A DNA stretch of 64,000 nucleotides from Bacteroidaceae bacterium (GCA_024398715.1 JAKSIP010000002.1:1-64000), one strand, 5' to 3'; positions 43,834-53,548 are shown, numbered from the stretch's first letter. Translations and numbers: made by a program. The notes: generated from the sequence alone by a model not told the origin.

Positions 43834-46371
43834 TTATTTGTCGTTCAGGCTTGCAATGAGCTGCTGGAAACCGTAGCCGAAAATAAGGTAACCAACGTTG
43901 ACAATGGTTGTTCCCTCGTTCTGACTCCAGATGAATGGCCAATCGTCAAAGTTCTCAAAGTGATCCGGATTGCGGAATAGAACACCGGGTGCTACGTTGC
44001 CTGGAATGAAAGAGAAATCTGCACGGTTATTCCCGTAGAATACCTGTTTTGGATGTGTGGCGCCAAGGGTGGCTACAAAGCTGTAGTTGTGGTACGGATG
44101 GCAACCGAACAGCCAGTTGGCAGTCTTGTATGCATATTCCGGCCCAATAATGTCCGGATAGTTAAGTGCAGCAAATACGGCTATTGTACCGAAACTGATA
44201 ATATCGCCATTTCCGGCCCAGTTACTGCGTCCGATAGGCAGACCATACGGGTTTTCTTTGTCGAAACTGTCAAGATAGTCTTTGTACTTTACAATGTACG
44301 GTTTCAACTTTTCATCGTAGTCGTCATCAAAAAACGGTACTGCCTCCAGTGCTATGAGAATAGAACTGTTGGTTCTTTTCTCAAGAGCTTCCCAAATTTC
44401 GTCCAAAAATGCCTTGCGGTATTTTTCCTGACCTGTTGCTATGAAGAGTTGCAGGTGTGATGATATATCGCTGCTGGATTTTCCTTTACGCTGTGCAATA
44501 AGCTTTTCGGCATTGGTCCTTAGTTTCTCTGACTCTTTAAGCAACCGCTTTACCAGTTGTGGGTTGGATTTATCAAAGGCGCGTGCTGCACTCAGGAATA
44601 CGTTGGCAGCATTGATATCTACATAAGGATTGCGGTCTGTGAATGCCCACATATCGTCTGGAACACCGCTGGAATGCCCGTCTTGTGAAATCTCGTAAGG
44701 TTTAAGATTCGGGTCATACTGACGGCCGTCTGTAATGGTGGCGGCATCGCCTAGATGGTGATAATTATCAAGAACTGAATTGGACAGAGCCTGAGACATG
44801 TGACCAATCTGTTCCGATTGTGCCAAAAGGTTAAGTACGCCGTGTTCTATGTACTGCAGTATGTCCGGTCTGCCGTCTGGGCGATGTATGTCAACATAGC
44901 GTTGCTGTTCGTTTACGTATGTGAAATCGCGCTCCGGTTTGAAGAATTCCCACAGGCGGCAGAGCGTCTGTACAACTGATATGTTTGAACTGGTTTCAAT
45001 ATCAAAGTCGCCTGCATCGAAATATCCGCCTACATTCAGTCCTGGAATGAGTTCTCCTGCCTTATATTTTGTTGCGGTTGTGGAACCCTGACTGTGCAGA
45101 TCAAAGTGCTGTGTGTGGGGTGGTGCCTGGCGGTAACCCTCGCGGAACGGCTCACCGTGCCAAACGCGGTAGGCTTCGTTTACTGCAATGTGGTTCATGT
45201 GAACAGGTAGCCAGATGTCGCTTGTGGCAGTTGTTATATTGTCGTAGACATTTTTGTTGATTATGAAGTTTTCAGTTTTGTAATTGCCGTATTGAATGTA
45301 GTAAATACCGGGTATGCTGACATCGGTAAAATCAAATTTTGCGTAGTTGTACTTGTAGTATTCACCCCACGTTGTCACTTTGTTTTCATATACAGTCTGT
45401 TCAGTACCATCGTTCATGATTTGAACAATATGGGCTGTATTAAGCATGATGTCATTCTTGTCAAGTTCAATGACAGCAATTTTGGGCTGAGAAGGGTAGT
45501 AGCCTACCTGGCTGAATCCTATGTTGGGTTCGCGTATCCAGTCCTGTATGGAGTTGGGCTCTATGGTCCAGCTCAATACTTTTCCTGTCTGTCCGGATGG
45601 CAGTTCAGAACGTAGCACATACCAGCCGTTTTGTGCAATCATACGGCCGTCATAAAGAAAAATATCGCTGTTTGATGATATTTTGATCATTCTTTCAGGA
45701 CATTCCGGGGCTATTATGAGAGCTTTGCCGGAATCTATAGGTAATGGCTCTACGAACATGTCGGTACCTCTGTCATCGTATGTCTTGTAACCGCGGTACT
45801 GCTTGATTTTTTCACTGTTGGGGCGTAACTCGGTTCTTCCGGCAGCATAACGTGGAAAACGACCAGGACGCATATCAAAAGTGTATGACTTGTTCCAGTA
45901 TTGTGACGGAAGAAATTCTAAATTGAATCCAACTTCGCCTTCAAGCTCTACAGGGATGGGCTCGTCAAGATATACTGCTACTTCAACAGCAGGACCATTC
46001 GATGTTACTATGATTCTTGATTCAAATTCGTAGTCATCATATCTGGTTGATACTTCTATATTTCCCTGTTTCTTGTTTACGCTGCGTGATGTGAGTTTCG
46101 GTACAAGATCCCACTGTTCAGGAGTCTTGTTAAGACGCACTGCACCGCCCTGAACGGTACGTACTCCGTGATGGATAATTTCTATACCTGCATCTTTTTC
46201 GTCGTTGTAATCTCCGGTGAATGTATTGTTGAACACAAGAATATTAACACCACGTTTTTCAAAATAGTTCAGTTCTCCAATCTTGAGAGATTCGACGTCC
46301 TGTTTTTTACATCCTGATGCCGACAATAATAAAAAAATCAGTGCGCCGGCAATACTGTTGACCCTTTTCAT
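43834..46371 (-). CDS. Glycoside hydrolase family 9 lipoprotein
   Basis: An 845-residue lipoprotein (lipobox SASGC, C21). Residues 22 to about 280 form a beta-rich region I cannot name. A cellulase N-terminal Ig-like domain follows (about 282-375, NIGFSQVGYYPSQPKIAVIE), then the (alpha/alpha)6 GH9 catalytic domain. The catalytic aspartate pair is in GGYFDAGDFD (DAGD at 452-455) and the acid Glu in SQNEGTT (E819). The usual HPHHR motif is replaced by GATHPKQVFYG, so the substrate may not be plain cellulose. Start chosen by the signal peptide. No SusC/D or other glycosidase is next to it. Confidence 0.88.
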   Translation of the reverse strand: MKRVNSIAGALIFLLLSASGCKKQDVESLKIGELNYFEKRGVNILVFNNTFTGDYNDEKDAGIEIIHHGVRTVQGGAVRLNKTPEQWDLVPKLTSRSVNKKQGNIEVSTRYDDYEFESRIIVTSNGPAVEVAVYLDEPIPVELEGEVGFNLEFLPSQYWNKSYTFDMRPGRFPRYAAGRTELRPNSEKIKQYRGYKTYDDRGTDMFVEPLPIDSGKALIIAPECPERMIKISSNSDIFLYDGRMIAQNGWYVLRSELPSGQTGKVLSWTIEPNSIQDWIREPNIGFSQVGYYPSQPKIAVIELDKNDIMLNTAHIVQIMNDGTEQTVYENKVTTWGEYYKYNYAKFDFTDVSIPGIYYIQYGNYKTENFIINKNVYDNITTATSDIWLPVHMNHIAVNEAYRVWHGEPFREGYRQAPPHTQHFDLHSQGSTTATKYKAGELIPGLNVGGYFDAGDFDIETSSNISVVQTLCRLWEFFKPERDFTYVNEQQRYVDIHRPDGRPDILQYIEHGVLNLLAQSEQIGHMSQALSNSVLDNYHHLGDAATITDGRQYDPNLKPYEISQDGHSSGVPDDMWAFTDRNPYVDINAANVFLSAARAFDKSNPQLVKRLLKESEKLRTNAEKLIAQRKGKSSSDISSHLQLFIATGQEKYRKAFLDEIWEALEKRTNSSILIALEAVPFFDDDYDEKLKPYIVKYKDYLDSFDKENPYGLPIGRSNWAGNGDIISFGTIAVFAALNYPDIIGPEYAYKTANWLFGCHPYHNYSFVATLGATHPKQVFYGNNRADFSFIPGNVAPGVLFRNPDHFENFDDWPFIWSQNEGTTIVNVGYLIFGYGFQQLIASLNDK

Positions 46372-46398
46372 AACTCTATAGTTTTGAACCCTTATCCG

Positions 46399-46406
46399 CA
46401 AACGTA
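46399..46406 (-). promoter_or_regulatory. -7 box of the GH9 gene
   Basis: TACGTTTG on the minus strand fits TAnnTTTG and lies 27 nt upstream of the GH9 ATG. No clear TTTG is found at the -33 distance, so support is partial. Confidence 0.4.
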
Positions 46407-46437
46407 ATATTTTTTTTGATATGTTGTTCTCCTGAAC

Positions 46438-46493
46438 AAAAAAAATCTGCTGTCCCGCGTTGATTATTGTAATCTAAACGCAAAACAGCAGAT
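46438..46493 (-). terminator. Rho-independent terminator of the TPR gene
   Basis: Read on the minus strand, ATCTGCTGT and ACAGCAGAT form a 9-bp outer stem with an inner GCGTT / AACGC stem, followed by eight T residues. It lies 38 nt beyond the TPR gene stop and separates it from the GH9 gene. Confidence 0.75.
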
Positions 46494-46530
46494 ATATTCC
46501 GTTGCCCCTATGCGGGTTTGTCTTAACCGT

Positions 46531-47214
46531 TTATTTTACGGCGTTGATGCGTGTAATGTATTTGTCTGCATCCGATGCCTGTGCTGAGGCTGAATAGCTG
46601 TTCTTGATTCTGTTATAGCAATCCAAGGCCTTTGCCTGATTACCTGCAGATTCGAAAATGATTCCGGCCTGGAGAAGGAAATATGGTGTAAACAGTTTGT
46701 CTTTTGCCTTTTTTGCTGCTGCGAGGAATGTTGCACCGGCTTTGTCAAGCTGGTCTGTTTCTGCATAGCAGTTTGCAAGAGCACCAAGAACAGATGGTGT
46801 TACTGTCTTGTCTTTTGCACTGAATTTGCTGAGATATGCAATTGCTGAGCTGTAGTCTTCCAGTTGTGCATAGCAAAGACCTGCATAAGCATTGGCCAAT
46901 TTTGCGGCCTTTGTTCCTTTGTACTGTTTTGCAACAGTTACAAAACCCTGATATCCGTAATCGTCTCCGTCAAGAGCTTTCTGATATTCATTGGAGTTGA
47001 AGTACTGCTCTCCGGGGAACAATGCCTCTGCGGCTTTGGTCTGACGCGGCTCAATTACCGTGCTTTTGATTACAAAAATTCCTACAACAATTACAATGAT
47101 GGCGGCAAGTGCTGCAATGATGCCTTTTTTGTTGTTTGTAAAGAACTGCTCAGTACGTGACAAGGCTTCTCCCAAGTTTGCCTGCTCGGCGGGTTTCTGA
47201 TTGTTATTTGACAT
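46531..47214 (-). CDS. Membrane-anchored tetratricopeptide-repeat protein
   Basis: A 227-residue protein with one membrane helix (about 33-50, GIIAALAAIIVIVVGIFV) and a periplasmic TPR domain of three to four repeats (AYAGLCYAQLEDYSSAIAYL, ALANCYAETDQLDKAGATFL). The layout resembles YfgM, a SecYEG-associated chaperone partner, but that link is only structural analogy. Single-gene unit with its own promoter-like box and terminator. Confidence 0.8.
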   Translation of the reverse strand: MSNNNQKPAEQANLGEALSRTEQFFTNNKKGIIAALAAIIVIVVGIFVIKSTVIEPRQTKAAEALFPGEQYFNSNEYQKALDGDDYGYQGFVTVAKQYKGTKAAKLANAYAGLCYAQLEDYSSAIAYLSKFSAKDKTVTPSVLGALANCYAETDQLDKAGATFLAAAKKAKDKLFTPYFLLQAGIIFESAGNQAKALDCYNRIKNSYSASAQASDADKYITRINAVK

Positions 47215-47252
47215 ATTCTGTTATATTTTTTTCAATTTGACAAAATCGGTTG

Positions 47253-47283
47253 CAAAAATACTCTTTTTTTACAATTGTAGAAA
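47253..47283 (-). promoter_or_regulatory. Promoter of the TPR gene
   Basis: On the minus strand TTTC (47280-47283), 19 bp, TATTTTTG (47253-47260) fits the Bacteroidetes consensus with one mismatch. It is 38 nt upstream of the ATG. Confidence 0.5.
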
Positions 47284-47381
47284 CATTTGTCAAAAACTTT
47301 TGGCTTATATTGTTGATATTTTTTCATTTAAAATCTCATTTTATATCAAAAGACGCGGTATCTTAGCAGAAAATTTCATTC

Positions 47382-48482
47382 ATGATACTTGAACATCTGT
47401 CTGTAATAGGATATAGAAACGTATCTCAGGCAAATCTTGATTTTTGTCCTAAAATCAACAGTTTTGCCGGTTTGAACGGAGCAGGAAAGACAACGCTGCT
47501 GGATGCTGTCTATTATCTGTCTTTCTGCAAGAGCTCTCTTGGAGCAACAGATACTGTTCTTACGGCCCATGGTATGGACGGATTCATGATTCAGGGACAA
47601 TACCGCACTGGGTCGCAGAATGAGAGTGGGGTGGTGACCGTATCTGCCGGATACCAGCAGAACAGGCGCAAACATTTCAGTCTCAACAGAAAGGAATATA
47701 GCCGGTATTCTGACCATATCGGTGTAATCCCATTGGTGGTTTCTTCCCCCTATGACCTTGACCTTATTGGTGGGGCGAGTGCTGACCGCCGCAAATTCAT
47801 GGATATGATAATAAGTCAGTATGACAAGGAATATCTTTCTGCACTGATTGGTTATACCCATGCTCTTGAACAGAGAAATGCTATGCTGAGAGATGGGCAG
47901 ACCGATGCCGATTTGTATGCTGCTGTTGAATATAACATGGAAATCCATGCAAATGTCATCTATGGGAAAAGATGCGCTTTTGTAGAGAAACTGGTACCTC
48001 TATTCGGAGAATGCTATAGTGCAATAGGTGCTGATACGGAAAATGTAGCAGTTGGATATCTGTCTTGCATGTCCCAAGGCGGACTGTGTGCCCAATTGGA
48101 ACAGTCGCGTCCCAAAGACATCATTCTGGGCTATACGTCGAAAGGCGTTCATCGTGATGATCTGGAAATGACTCTTGGCGGTTTTGCTGTGCGCAAAGAG
48201 GCCTCTCAAGGGCAGAAGAAGAGTTTTCTTATCGCATTGCGTTTTGCCCAGTACAGAATACTGAAACAATTGTGCAATACCGAACCTATTCTTTTGCTGG
48301 ACGATTTGTTTGACAAACTTGACGACAGGCGTGTAAGCAATATTATCAAACTTGTATCGGGTAATGATTTCGGACAGATTTTCATTACGGATACAATATC
48401 TGACCGTCTTGACGGTATGCTTGAAAAGTATTGTGGTGGCGAATACAGATTATTTGTTGTGGAAAACGGAACTGTGAAATGA
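47382..48482 (+). CDS. recF: DNA replication and repair protein RecF
   Basis: A 366-residue SMC-like ATPase that loads RecA at gaps. Walker A is GLNGAGKTT (residues 30-38), the signature motif is ASQGQKKSFLIALRFAQ and Walker B is PILLLDDLFDKLD near residue 310. The stop overlaps the ATG of the DUF721 gene (ATGA), a coupling often seen in Bacteroidetes. Confidence 0.94.
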   Translation: MILEHLSVIGYRNVSQANLDFCPKINSFAGLNGAGKTTLLDAVYYLSFCKSSLGATDTVLTAHGMDGFMIQGQYRTGSQNESGVVTVSAGYQQNRRKHFSLNRKEYSRYSDHIGVIPLVVSSPYDLDLIGGASADRRKFMDMIISQYDKEYLSALIGYTHALEQRNAMLRDGQTDADLYAAVEYNMEIHANVIYGKRCAFVEKLVPLFGECYSAIGADTENVAVGYLSCMSQGGLCAQLEQSRPKDIILGYTSKGVHRDDLEMTLGGFAVRKEASQGQKKSFLIALRFAQYRILKQLCNTEPILLLDDLFDKLDDRRVSNIIKLVSGNDFGQIFITDTISDRLDGMLEKYCGGEYRLFVVENGTVK

Positions 48483-48769
48483 AACGCTCATATACGGAAA
48501 GTATCAGAGATGTGATAGGACAGTATCTGCGTGAGCAGGGACTTGAAACTCCGTTGAACCAGTTCCGCGTGATTAATGCGTGGAATCAGGTTGTCGGCCC
48601 TGTCTTTTCCAAATACACATCAGATCTGAAAGTGTATAACCGGATTCTGTATGTCAGGGTCAGCAGTTCTGCAGTCCGCTGCGAACTTGCCATGCGCAAA
48701 TCCCAAATTATGGAGCAACTGAACAGACTTGCAGGTGCGCAGGTCATTGCTGACATTGTTCTGCGCTGA
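48479..48769 (+). CDS. DUF721 family protein
   Basis: A 96-residue protein of the DUF721/DciA-related family; the core VINAWNQVVGPVFSKYTSDLKVYN resembles the KH-like fold of DciA, the bacterial replicative-helicase operator. Its translational coupling to recF supports a DNA-replication role. It ends 6 bp from the convergent ctpA stop. Confidence 0.85.
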   Translation: MKRSYTESIRDVIGQYLREQGLETPLNQFRVINAWNQVVGPVFSKYTSDLKVYNRILYVRVSSSAVRCELAMRKSQIMEQLNRLAGAQVIADIVLR

Positions 48770-48775
48770 CCGCTT

Positions 48776-50392
48776 TCAGCCTGCCAGTACTTCTATGGCT
48801 TTAATTACCGTGCTGTCCTGACGGTTTATGTACTCTACATAGTTGTTCATGTCCAGTATGTAGTAGATGATGTTGGCATTTACTACACGTTCCAGTTGAT
48901 TGTCAATCTCTGCCGGAATTTTGAAATCTTTTCTGTGAATCCCTTTTTCTTCAGCAAACTTGACGAATTCTGAAAAGATGTTGTTCTGGGTGAGGTAGAA
49001 CAGAAGGGCATCTGTACTCTTGAAACCGGACAGCTTTGCACGGTTCCTGTCTACGTACTTGAACGCAAAATCGTTGGTCAGGCTTGCACGTACAATCTTT
49101 ACGTAATAATCGGAGTAGGGAATTGTATCTTGTGCAACAAAGTAGTCAGGCATGATGCCGCCACCACCGTAAACAGTTCGCCCGCCAACAGTCTTGAATG
49201 TCTGTACGGTGTCGAACTTTATACTGTCTCCATGGAAGAACTCGCCGTGTGCGTAGCGGTAATTCAAATCATTGGCATATTCCAGTTCTCCGTTCTCATA
49301 CGGCTTCTGTATACAGCGTCCGGAAGGGGTGTGATAGCGTGCAATGGTTATGCGGAAACTGGAACCGTCCGCAAAGTCAATGGACTGCTGGACCAGTCCT
49401 TTGCCGAATGAGCGGCGACCTACAATGGCACCGCGGTCATTGTCCTGTATTGCTCCACTGAATATCTCGCTTGCAGAGGCGGAACCTTCGTTGATGAGAA
49501 TAGCTATTGGCATATCTTTGAAATGGCCACGGCCGTCTGCTCTCTGTATTTCTTTTGGAGAGTGTGCACCTTCTGTGTACACAATGGTCTTGCCCCTGGC
49601 AAGGAATTCGTTGCATATCTGAATGGCTGCACCCAGATATCCGCCAACGTTGTCTCTAAGGTCAATAATGAGTTTTTTGCACCCTTGACTCTTGAGATCT
49701 GCAATTTTTGTCATCATTTCCGTGTAGGTGGTCTCGCCGAACAGATTCAGACGGATGTATCCTATTCCGTTGTCAAGCATGTAACCTGCATCTACGCTGT
49801 ACACGGGAATGGGACCGCGTTCTATGTCAAATTTTATGAGAGAATCGGCATCGCCTCTTTTTACTCCTACAACAACATGACTGCCGGTGGGCCCTTTGAG
49901 CATCCTGACAGCCTTATCGCTGTTGATTTTCTTGCCTACATAGACAGAATCGTCTATTGTGACTATCCTGTCTCCGGCAAAGAGTCCAACTTTTTCGGAC
50001 GGACCGCCGTGAATTACGTTGTTGACATGAATGGTATCTTCTCTTATTTGGAACTGGATGCCGATGCCGGAAAAACTTCCGTGCAGTTCATCGTTGCTCT
50101 GTTGTGTCTCTTCTACCGGATAGTATGCGGAATGCGGATCCAGATGTGCCATGAGTTCCGGCAGCATGGACTCGGCAAGCGTGTCCATATCAAGAGAGTC
50201 AACGTATAACTGTTCTATGGCGTTCATGAGTCTGACAACCTTGCCGCTCATAACCTGCTCCATTGTGTTCTGATATGTACGTACCGTATTGGCACATTTG
50301 TGGATTGTCACTATCTGGCCTATCTTGAAAAAGATAAACATAAAGAAGACTGCAATAACGGCTGCAATAATGTACTTGTATGTTTTTTTCAT
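48776..50392 (-). CDS. S41 carboxy-terminal processing peptidase
   Basis: A 538-residue periplasmic protease with an N-terminal membrane helix (residues 8-25), a PDZ domain (about 100-185, GSFSGIGIQFQIRED) and an S41 catalytic domain with the nucleophile Ser in NEGSASASEI and the Lys in RSFGKGLVQ. It trims C-termini of exported proteins. The ATG overlaps the dCMP deaminase stop by 4 bp (ATGA). Longer than Tsp cores because of a C-terminal helical extension of about 130 residues, usual in Bacteroidetes. Confidence 0.92.
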   Translation of the reverse strand: MKKTYKYIIAAVIAVFFMFIFFKIGQIVTIHKCANTVRTYQNTMEQVMSGKVVRLMNAIEQLYVDSLDMDTLAESMLPELMAHLDPHSAYYPVEETQQSNDELHGSFSGIGIQFQIREDTIHVNNVIHGGPSEKVGLFAGDRIVTIDDSVYVGKKINSDKAVRMLKGPTGSHVVVGVKRGDADSLIKFDIERGPIPVYSVDAGYMLDNGIGYIRLNLFGETTYTEMMTKIADLKSQGCKKLIIDLRDNVGGYLGAAIQICNEFLARGKTIVYTEGAHSPKEIQRADGRGHFKDMPIAILINEGSASASEIFSGAIQDNDRGAIVGRRSFGKGLVQQSIDFADGSSFRITIARYHTPSGRCIQKPYENGELEYANDLNYRYAHGEFFHGDSIKFDTVQTFKTVGGRTVYGGGGIMPDYFVAQDTIPYSDYYVKIVRASLTNDFAFKYVDRNRAKLSGFKSTDALLFYLTQNNIFSEFVKFAEEKGIHRKDFKIPAEIDNQLERVVNANIIYYILDMNNYVEYINRQDSTVIKAIEVLAG

Positions 50393-50841
50393 TTTTTATC
50401 CTGCTCCCGAACCTCTTTTGACAGATCAATGTATTCACATTCTATGCCTGCTTTCTGCAGCAGTTCCAATCCGTCTTTCAATCTGTATTCTTCTGTATAT
50501 ACAACTCTTCTGATTCCTGCCTGAATGATAAGTTTTGCACATTCAATGCATGGCGATGCGGTTACGTACATTGTGGAACCTGTACTTATTGCCGATGACT
50601 TGGCAAGTTTGGTGATAGCATTGGCCTCTGCGTGCAGAACGTATGGCTTTGAAACGTTGTTCTCATCCTCGCAAGTGTTGTCAAAACCATGCGGTGTCCC
50701 ATTGTAGCCATCGGATATTATGGCATTGTCCTTGACTACCAGAGCTCCTACCTGGCGGCGCTTGCAATACGAGTTCTCCGCCCACACCAATGCCATTCTG
50801 GCATATCTTATATCTCTTTCTCTTTGTCTTTTAGCGTCCAT
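50389..50841 (-). CDS. Deoxycytidylate deaminase family protein
   Basis: A 150-residue zinc deaminase. The zinc/catalytic motifs HAEANAI (about residue 69) and PCIECAKLI (about 97-105) are intact, and GYNGTPHGFDN is characteristic of dCMP deaminases (ComEB-like), which make dUMP for dTMP synthesis. ATG 50841 lies 1 nt after the Crp/Fnr stop; an in-frame TTG further upstream is less likely. Confidence 0.9.
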   Translation of the reverse strand: MDAKRQRERDIRYARMALVWAENSYCKRRQVGALVVKDNAIISDGYNGTPHGFDNTCEDENNVSKPYVLHAEANAITKLAKSSAISTGSTMYVTASPCIECAKLIIQAGIRRVVYTEEYRLKDGLELLQKAGIECEYIDLSKEVREQDKK

Positions 50842-50842
50842 T

Positions 50843-51505
50843 TCAACATTTTTCAATGTTCGGTATAACTACCTCGCTTCTTTTTAATATAACAAGTCCC
50901 TGATCTTCCAGACTGTTGAGTTCTTTCGATACGTTCAAACGGGTCTCACCAAGAATCTTGGCAAACGTTTCCATGCGGATCTTTATGTGGCGTTCTCCGG
51001 TGTTTGTATCGGACAGGTTACGCGCAAACATTATTATTCTTTCTCTCAGACTGGTCTCTGTAATGTCCCAACGGTCTGCCTGAAGAATCTGAACCTTTTT
51101 GCTTATGATGTTCAGAAGGTTCATGCGGAATATATCGTACTTTTTCAATTCGGTGTACATGTAGTTCTTCTCAATGACAAGAATTGTAACCTGTGTCTTT
51201 GATGTGTACGAATGGGTGAACCTGTTTACTGCTCCGAACATGGAGTAGGGTTCTATCAGATACGGAGCGTCTATGGTCTCGTACATGGTAAAAGGCTCTT
51301 TTGAACCGGACTTGGCCGAAACCATGCTTCCAGAAATGAGCATGATGAACGAATTGCAGGAATCTCCCTCTACGATGAATGTTTCTCCGGGATTGATGTT
51401 CCTGAATTCAAACGGGACTTTCTTGAGTACATCGGAAAGCTCGTCAGTACTCATACCTCTAAACAGCGGCAGCTGTAGAAGAGTCTCATACATTGTCGTT
51501 TGCAT
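50843..51505 (-). CDS. Crp/Fnr family transcriptional regulator
   Basis: A 220-residue regulator (216 if the second ATG at 51493 is used) with an N-terminal cyclic-nucleotide-binding-like beta-roll (about 15-125) and a C-terminal winged helix (METFAKILGETRLNVSKELNSL as the recognition part). No Fe-S cysteine cluster of the FNR kind is seen. The start lies inside the end of the flotillin gene. Its targets are unknown. Confidence 0.88.
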   Translation of the reverse strand: MQTTMYETLLQLPLFRGMSTDELSDVLKKVPFEFRNINPGETFIVEGDSCNSFIMLISGSMVSAKSGSKEPFTMYETIDAPYLIEPYSMFGAVNRFTHSYTSKTQVTILVIEKNYMYTELKKYDIFRMNLLNIISKKVQILQADRWDITETSLRERIIMFARNLSDTNTGERHIKIRMETFAKILGETRLNVSKELNSLEDQGLVILKRSEVVIPNIEKC

Positions 51506-52862
51506 CTTTGTCTGATTTTGAGTCCTCTTTCTTTGTTGCCAGGTATTCAGGCAGATTCAAGCCTGCCATATTGAACAGGTCAGACATAGGCGGTATGGAT
51601 TTCATCAGTCCTGACAGAAAATTGGCTGTGGTACCTTTCCCGTCTGCGTTGTTTCCTGAATCCCATACTGTGATATTTCCAAAGTTGATACCCTTGATTG
51701 CTTCAACCTGTGTCTTGACAAGATCAGGCATCTTTTCTGCCATGAGCAGCATGAATGCGGCTTTGGCATCGCCTCCGGCAGCATTGACTACTTTATCGTA
51801 ACCGGCAGCCTGTTTGGTAAGTATCTCAAAGTAACCTTTTGCTTCAGCTTCCATCTTTGCGTAGATGGCATCGGCCTGACCTTTTGCGTTAACACGGATT
51901 TTCTCCGCATCGGCTTCGGCCTGGATAATAATGCGCTGCTTTTCAACTTCCTGGGCAACAAGCACATCGGCCTGACGGGTTGAGCGTTCACGTTCAGCAC
52001 GTGCAATCTCGGCATCGCGCTCTGCAAGATATGCCTCCTGCATGGCTTTTGCCTGCTGCACTTTTTCTGCTGATACTGCAAGACGCAATGCTTCTGCCTC
52101 TTTTTCGCGGCGGTGGGCATCGGAGTTGGCAATGTCAATCTGAGCGGTGTTTTCTCCCTGAACGGCAAGAGCATTGGCCTGCGATGTCTTGATACGGGTC
52201 TCTTTTACGGCTTCCGCTTTACCGATTTCTCCGTTTCTGTCCTGTTCTGCTACGCGTACACGTGCCTCGTTGACAGCCTTTGAAGCGGCTTCCTTGCCGA
52301 GAGCGTCAATATAACCGGATTCATCCTTGATATCAGTGATGTTTACGTTGATAAGGCGCAAACCTATTTTCTTGAGTTCAACCTCTACGTTCTTTGATAT
52401 GTTTTCAAGGAACGTATCGCGGTCCGCATTGATCTCTTCAATGTCCATTGTTGCTATAACCAGACGCAACTGGCCGAACAGAATATCAAGAGCCAGACCT
52501 TGTATTTCATCGGCAGTAAGACCCAGCAGACGTTCTGCTGCATTGTTCATGCTTTCCGGCTCAGTGGAGATACCTACTGTGAAACGGCATGGAACATCAA
52601 CACGGATGTTCTGACGGCTGAGTGCGTTTGTCAGGTTTGCGTCAATTGAAATAGGTGTAAGACTCAAATATTCATAATCCTGTATGACAGGCCATACGAA
52701 TTTGCCTCCACCATGGATGCAACGTGCCGAACCGGCACCGGTCTTGCCATATACTACAAGGATTTTGTCTGACGGGCAGCGTCTGTACCTGCGTAGAAAT
52801 GTTGCGAATAATACAACAAATACAATCAAAGCAATAATTACTATTGAGACCATATCTTCCAT
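51486..52862 (-). CDS. Flotillin/SPFH-domain membrane scaffold protein
   Basis: A 458-residue protein with an N-terminal membrane helix (residues 4-22), an SPFH/band-7 domain (about 30-190) and a long coiled coil rich in Ala, Glu and Arg (about 195-350: EARVRVAEQDRN, AERDAEIARAERERSTRQA). Flotillins organise membrane microdomains as oligomers. The NfeD partner is encoded just upstream (18 bp), the canonical pairing. Confidence 0.92.
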   Translation of the reverse strand: MEDMVSIVIIALIVFVVLFATFLRRYRRCPSDKILVVYGKTGAGSARCIHGGGKFVWPVIQDYEYLSLTPISIDANLTNALSRQNIRVDVPCRFTVGISTEPESMNNAAERLLGLTADEIQGLALDILFGQLRLVIATMDIEEINADRDTFLENISKNVEVELKKIGLRLINVNITDIKDESGYIDALGKEAASKAVNEARVRVAEQDRNGEIGKAEAVKETRIKTSQANALAVQGENTAQIDIANSDAHRREKEAEALRLAVSAEKVQQAKAMQEAYLAERDAEIARAERERSTRQADVLVAQEVEKQRIIIQAEADAEKIRVNAKGQADAIYAKMEAEAKGYFEILTKQAAGYDKVVNAAGGDAKAAFMLLMAEKMPDLVKTQVEAIKGINFGNITVWDSGNNADGKGTTANFLSGLMKSIPPMSDLFNMAGLNLPEYLATKKEDSKSDKDANDNV

Positions 52863-52880
52863 TTTTTTTGTTATTTCCTG

Positions 52881-53447
52881 TTACTGAATGACTTTGACCA
52901 GCAGAGTATCCTGGCTGACAACCTGCTCCACATGAACTTTGGATCCCGTAGGAATTACCTGTTCGGAATCTGTTACGGCGTCTATCTCGTGTACTGAACC
53001 GTGTATGCTTATCTGTATTTTCCCCTTTCCTGACAGGTTTGCGGGAATCCTGAGATATACGGTGCAGTTTATTCCAAGACAGTCTTTGATATTGAACGTG
53101 TTGTCCTGTGCCAGTTTGCTTATCTGTCTGTATACAAACAGGAACAGGGCGATGAATGCGAATCCTACAACAATGCTGACAAGCTGCAATAGCCACATGC
53201 GCTGGATGTTGTCATAAAAAATAACGCCGGACCATCCGAATCCTATAAGAAAATTGATGAGGTTTCTGAAGGAGAACAGACCGGAAAAGCCACCGTCCGT
53301 ATCTTCAGGAACAAAGTCGGCATCTGTATCGGTTCCCAAGCCGATGAATGCCATTATTGCCTGAATTACAAATATTATGCTGGCAATGATGGCCAATGTC
53401 CAATATACTTTGAGCATGGGGGACAATGAATTGTAAATGTCAATCAT
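52881..53447 (-). CDS. NfeD-like membrane protein with OB-fold
   Basis: A 188-residue protein with membrane helices near 13-35, about 60-78 and 84-106, and a C-terminal OB-fold domain (GINCTVYLRIPANLSGKGKIQISIHG). NfeD proteins partner with flotillins/stomatins; the flotillin gene follows at 18 bp. ATG 53447 is used, because the longer frame would need a TTG. Confidence 0.87.
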   Translation of the reverse strand: MIDIYNSLSPMLKVYWTLAIIASIIFVIQAIMAFIGLGTDTDADFVPEDTDGGFSGLFSFRNLINFLIGFGWSGVIFYDNIQRMWLLQLVSIVVGFAFIALFLFVYRQISKLAQDNTFNIKDCLGINCTVYLRIPANLSGKGKIQISIHGSVHEIDAVTDSEQVIPTGSKVHVEQVVSQDTLLVKVIQ

Positions 53448-53487
53448 TTTTTTCTTTATTTGTTGATTCAAAATCGGTTACCGACCA

Positions 53488-53495
53488 CAAATATA
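53488..53495 (-). promoter_or_regulatory. -7 box of the nfeD-flotillin operon
   Basis: TATATTTG on the minus strand fits TAnnTTTG, 40 nt upstream of the nfeD ATG. No good -33 box was seen. Confidence 0.4.
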
Positions 53496-53548
53496 AATAT
53501 CTTTTATCAGAAAAGCGGCGTTTGCTTCAAATTTTTTTCTTAATTAAG

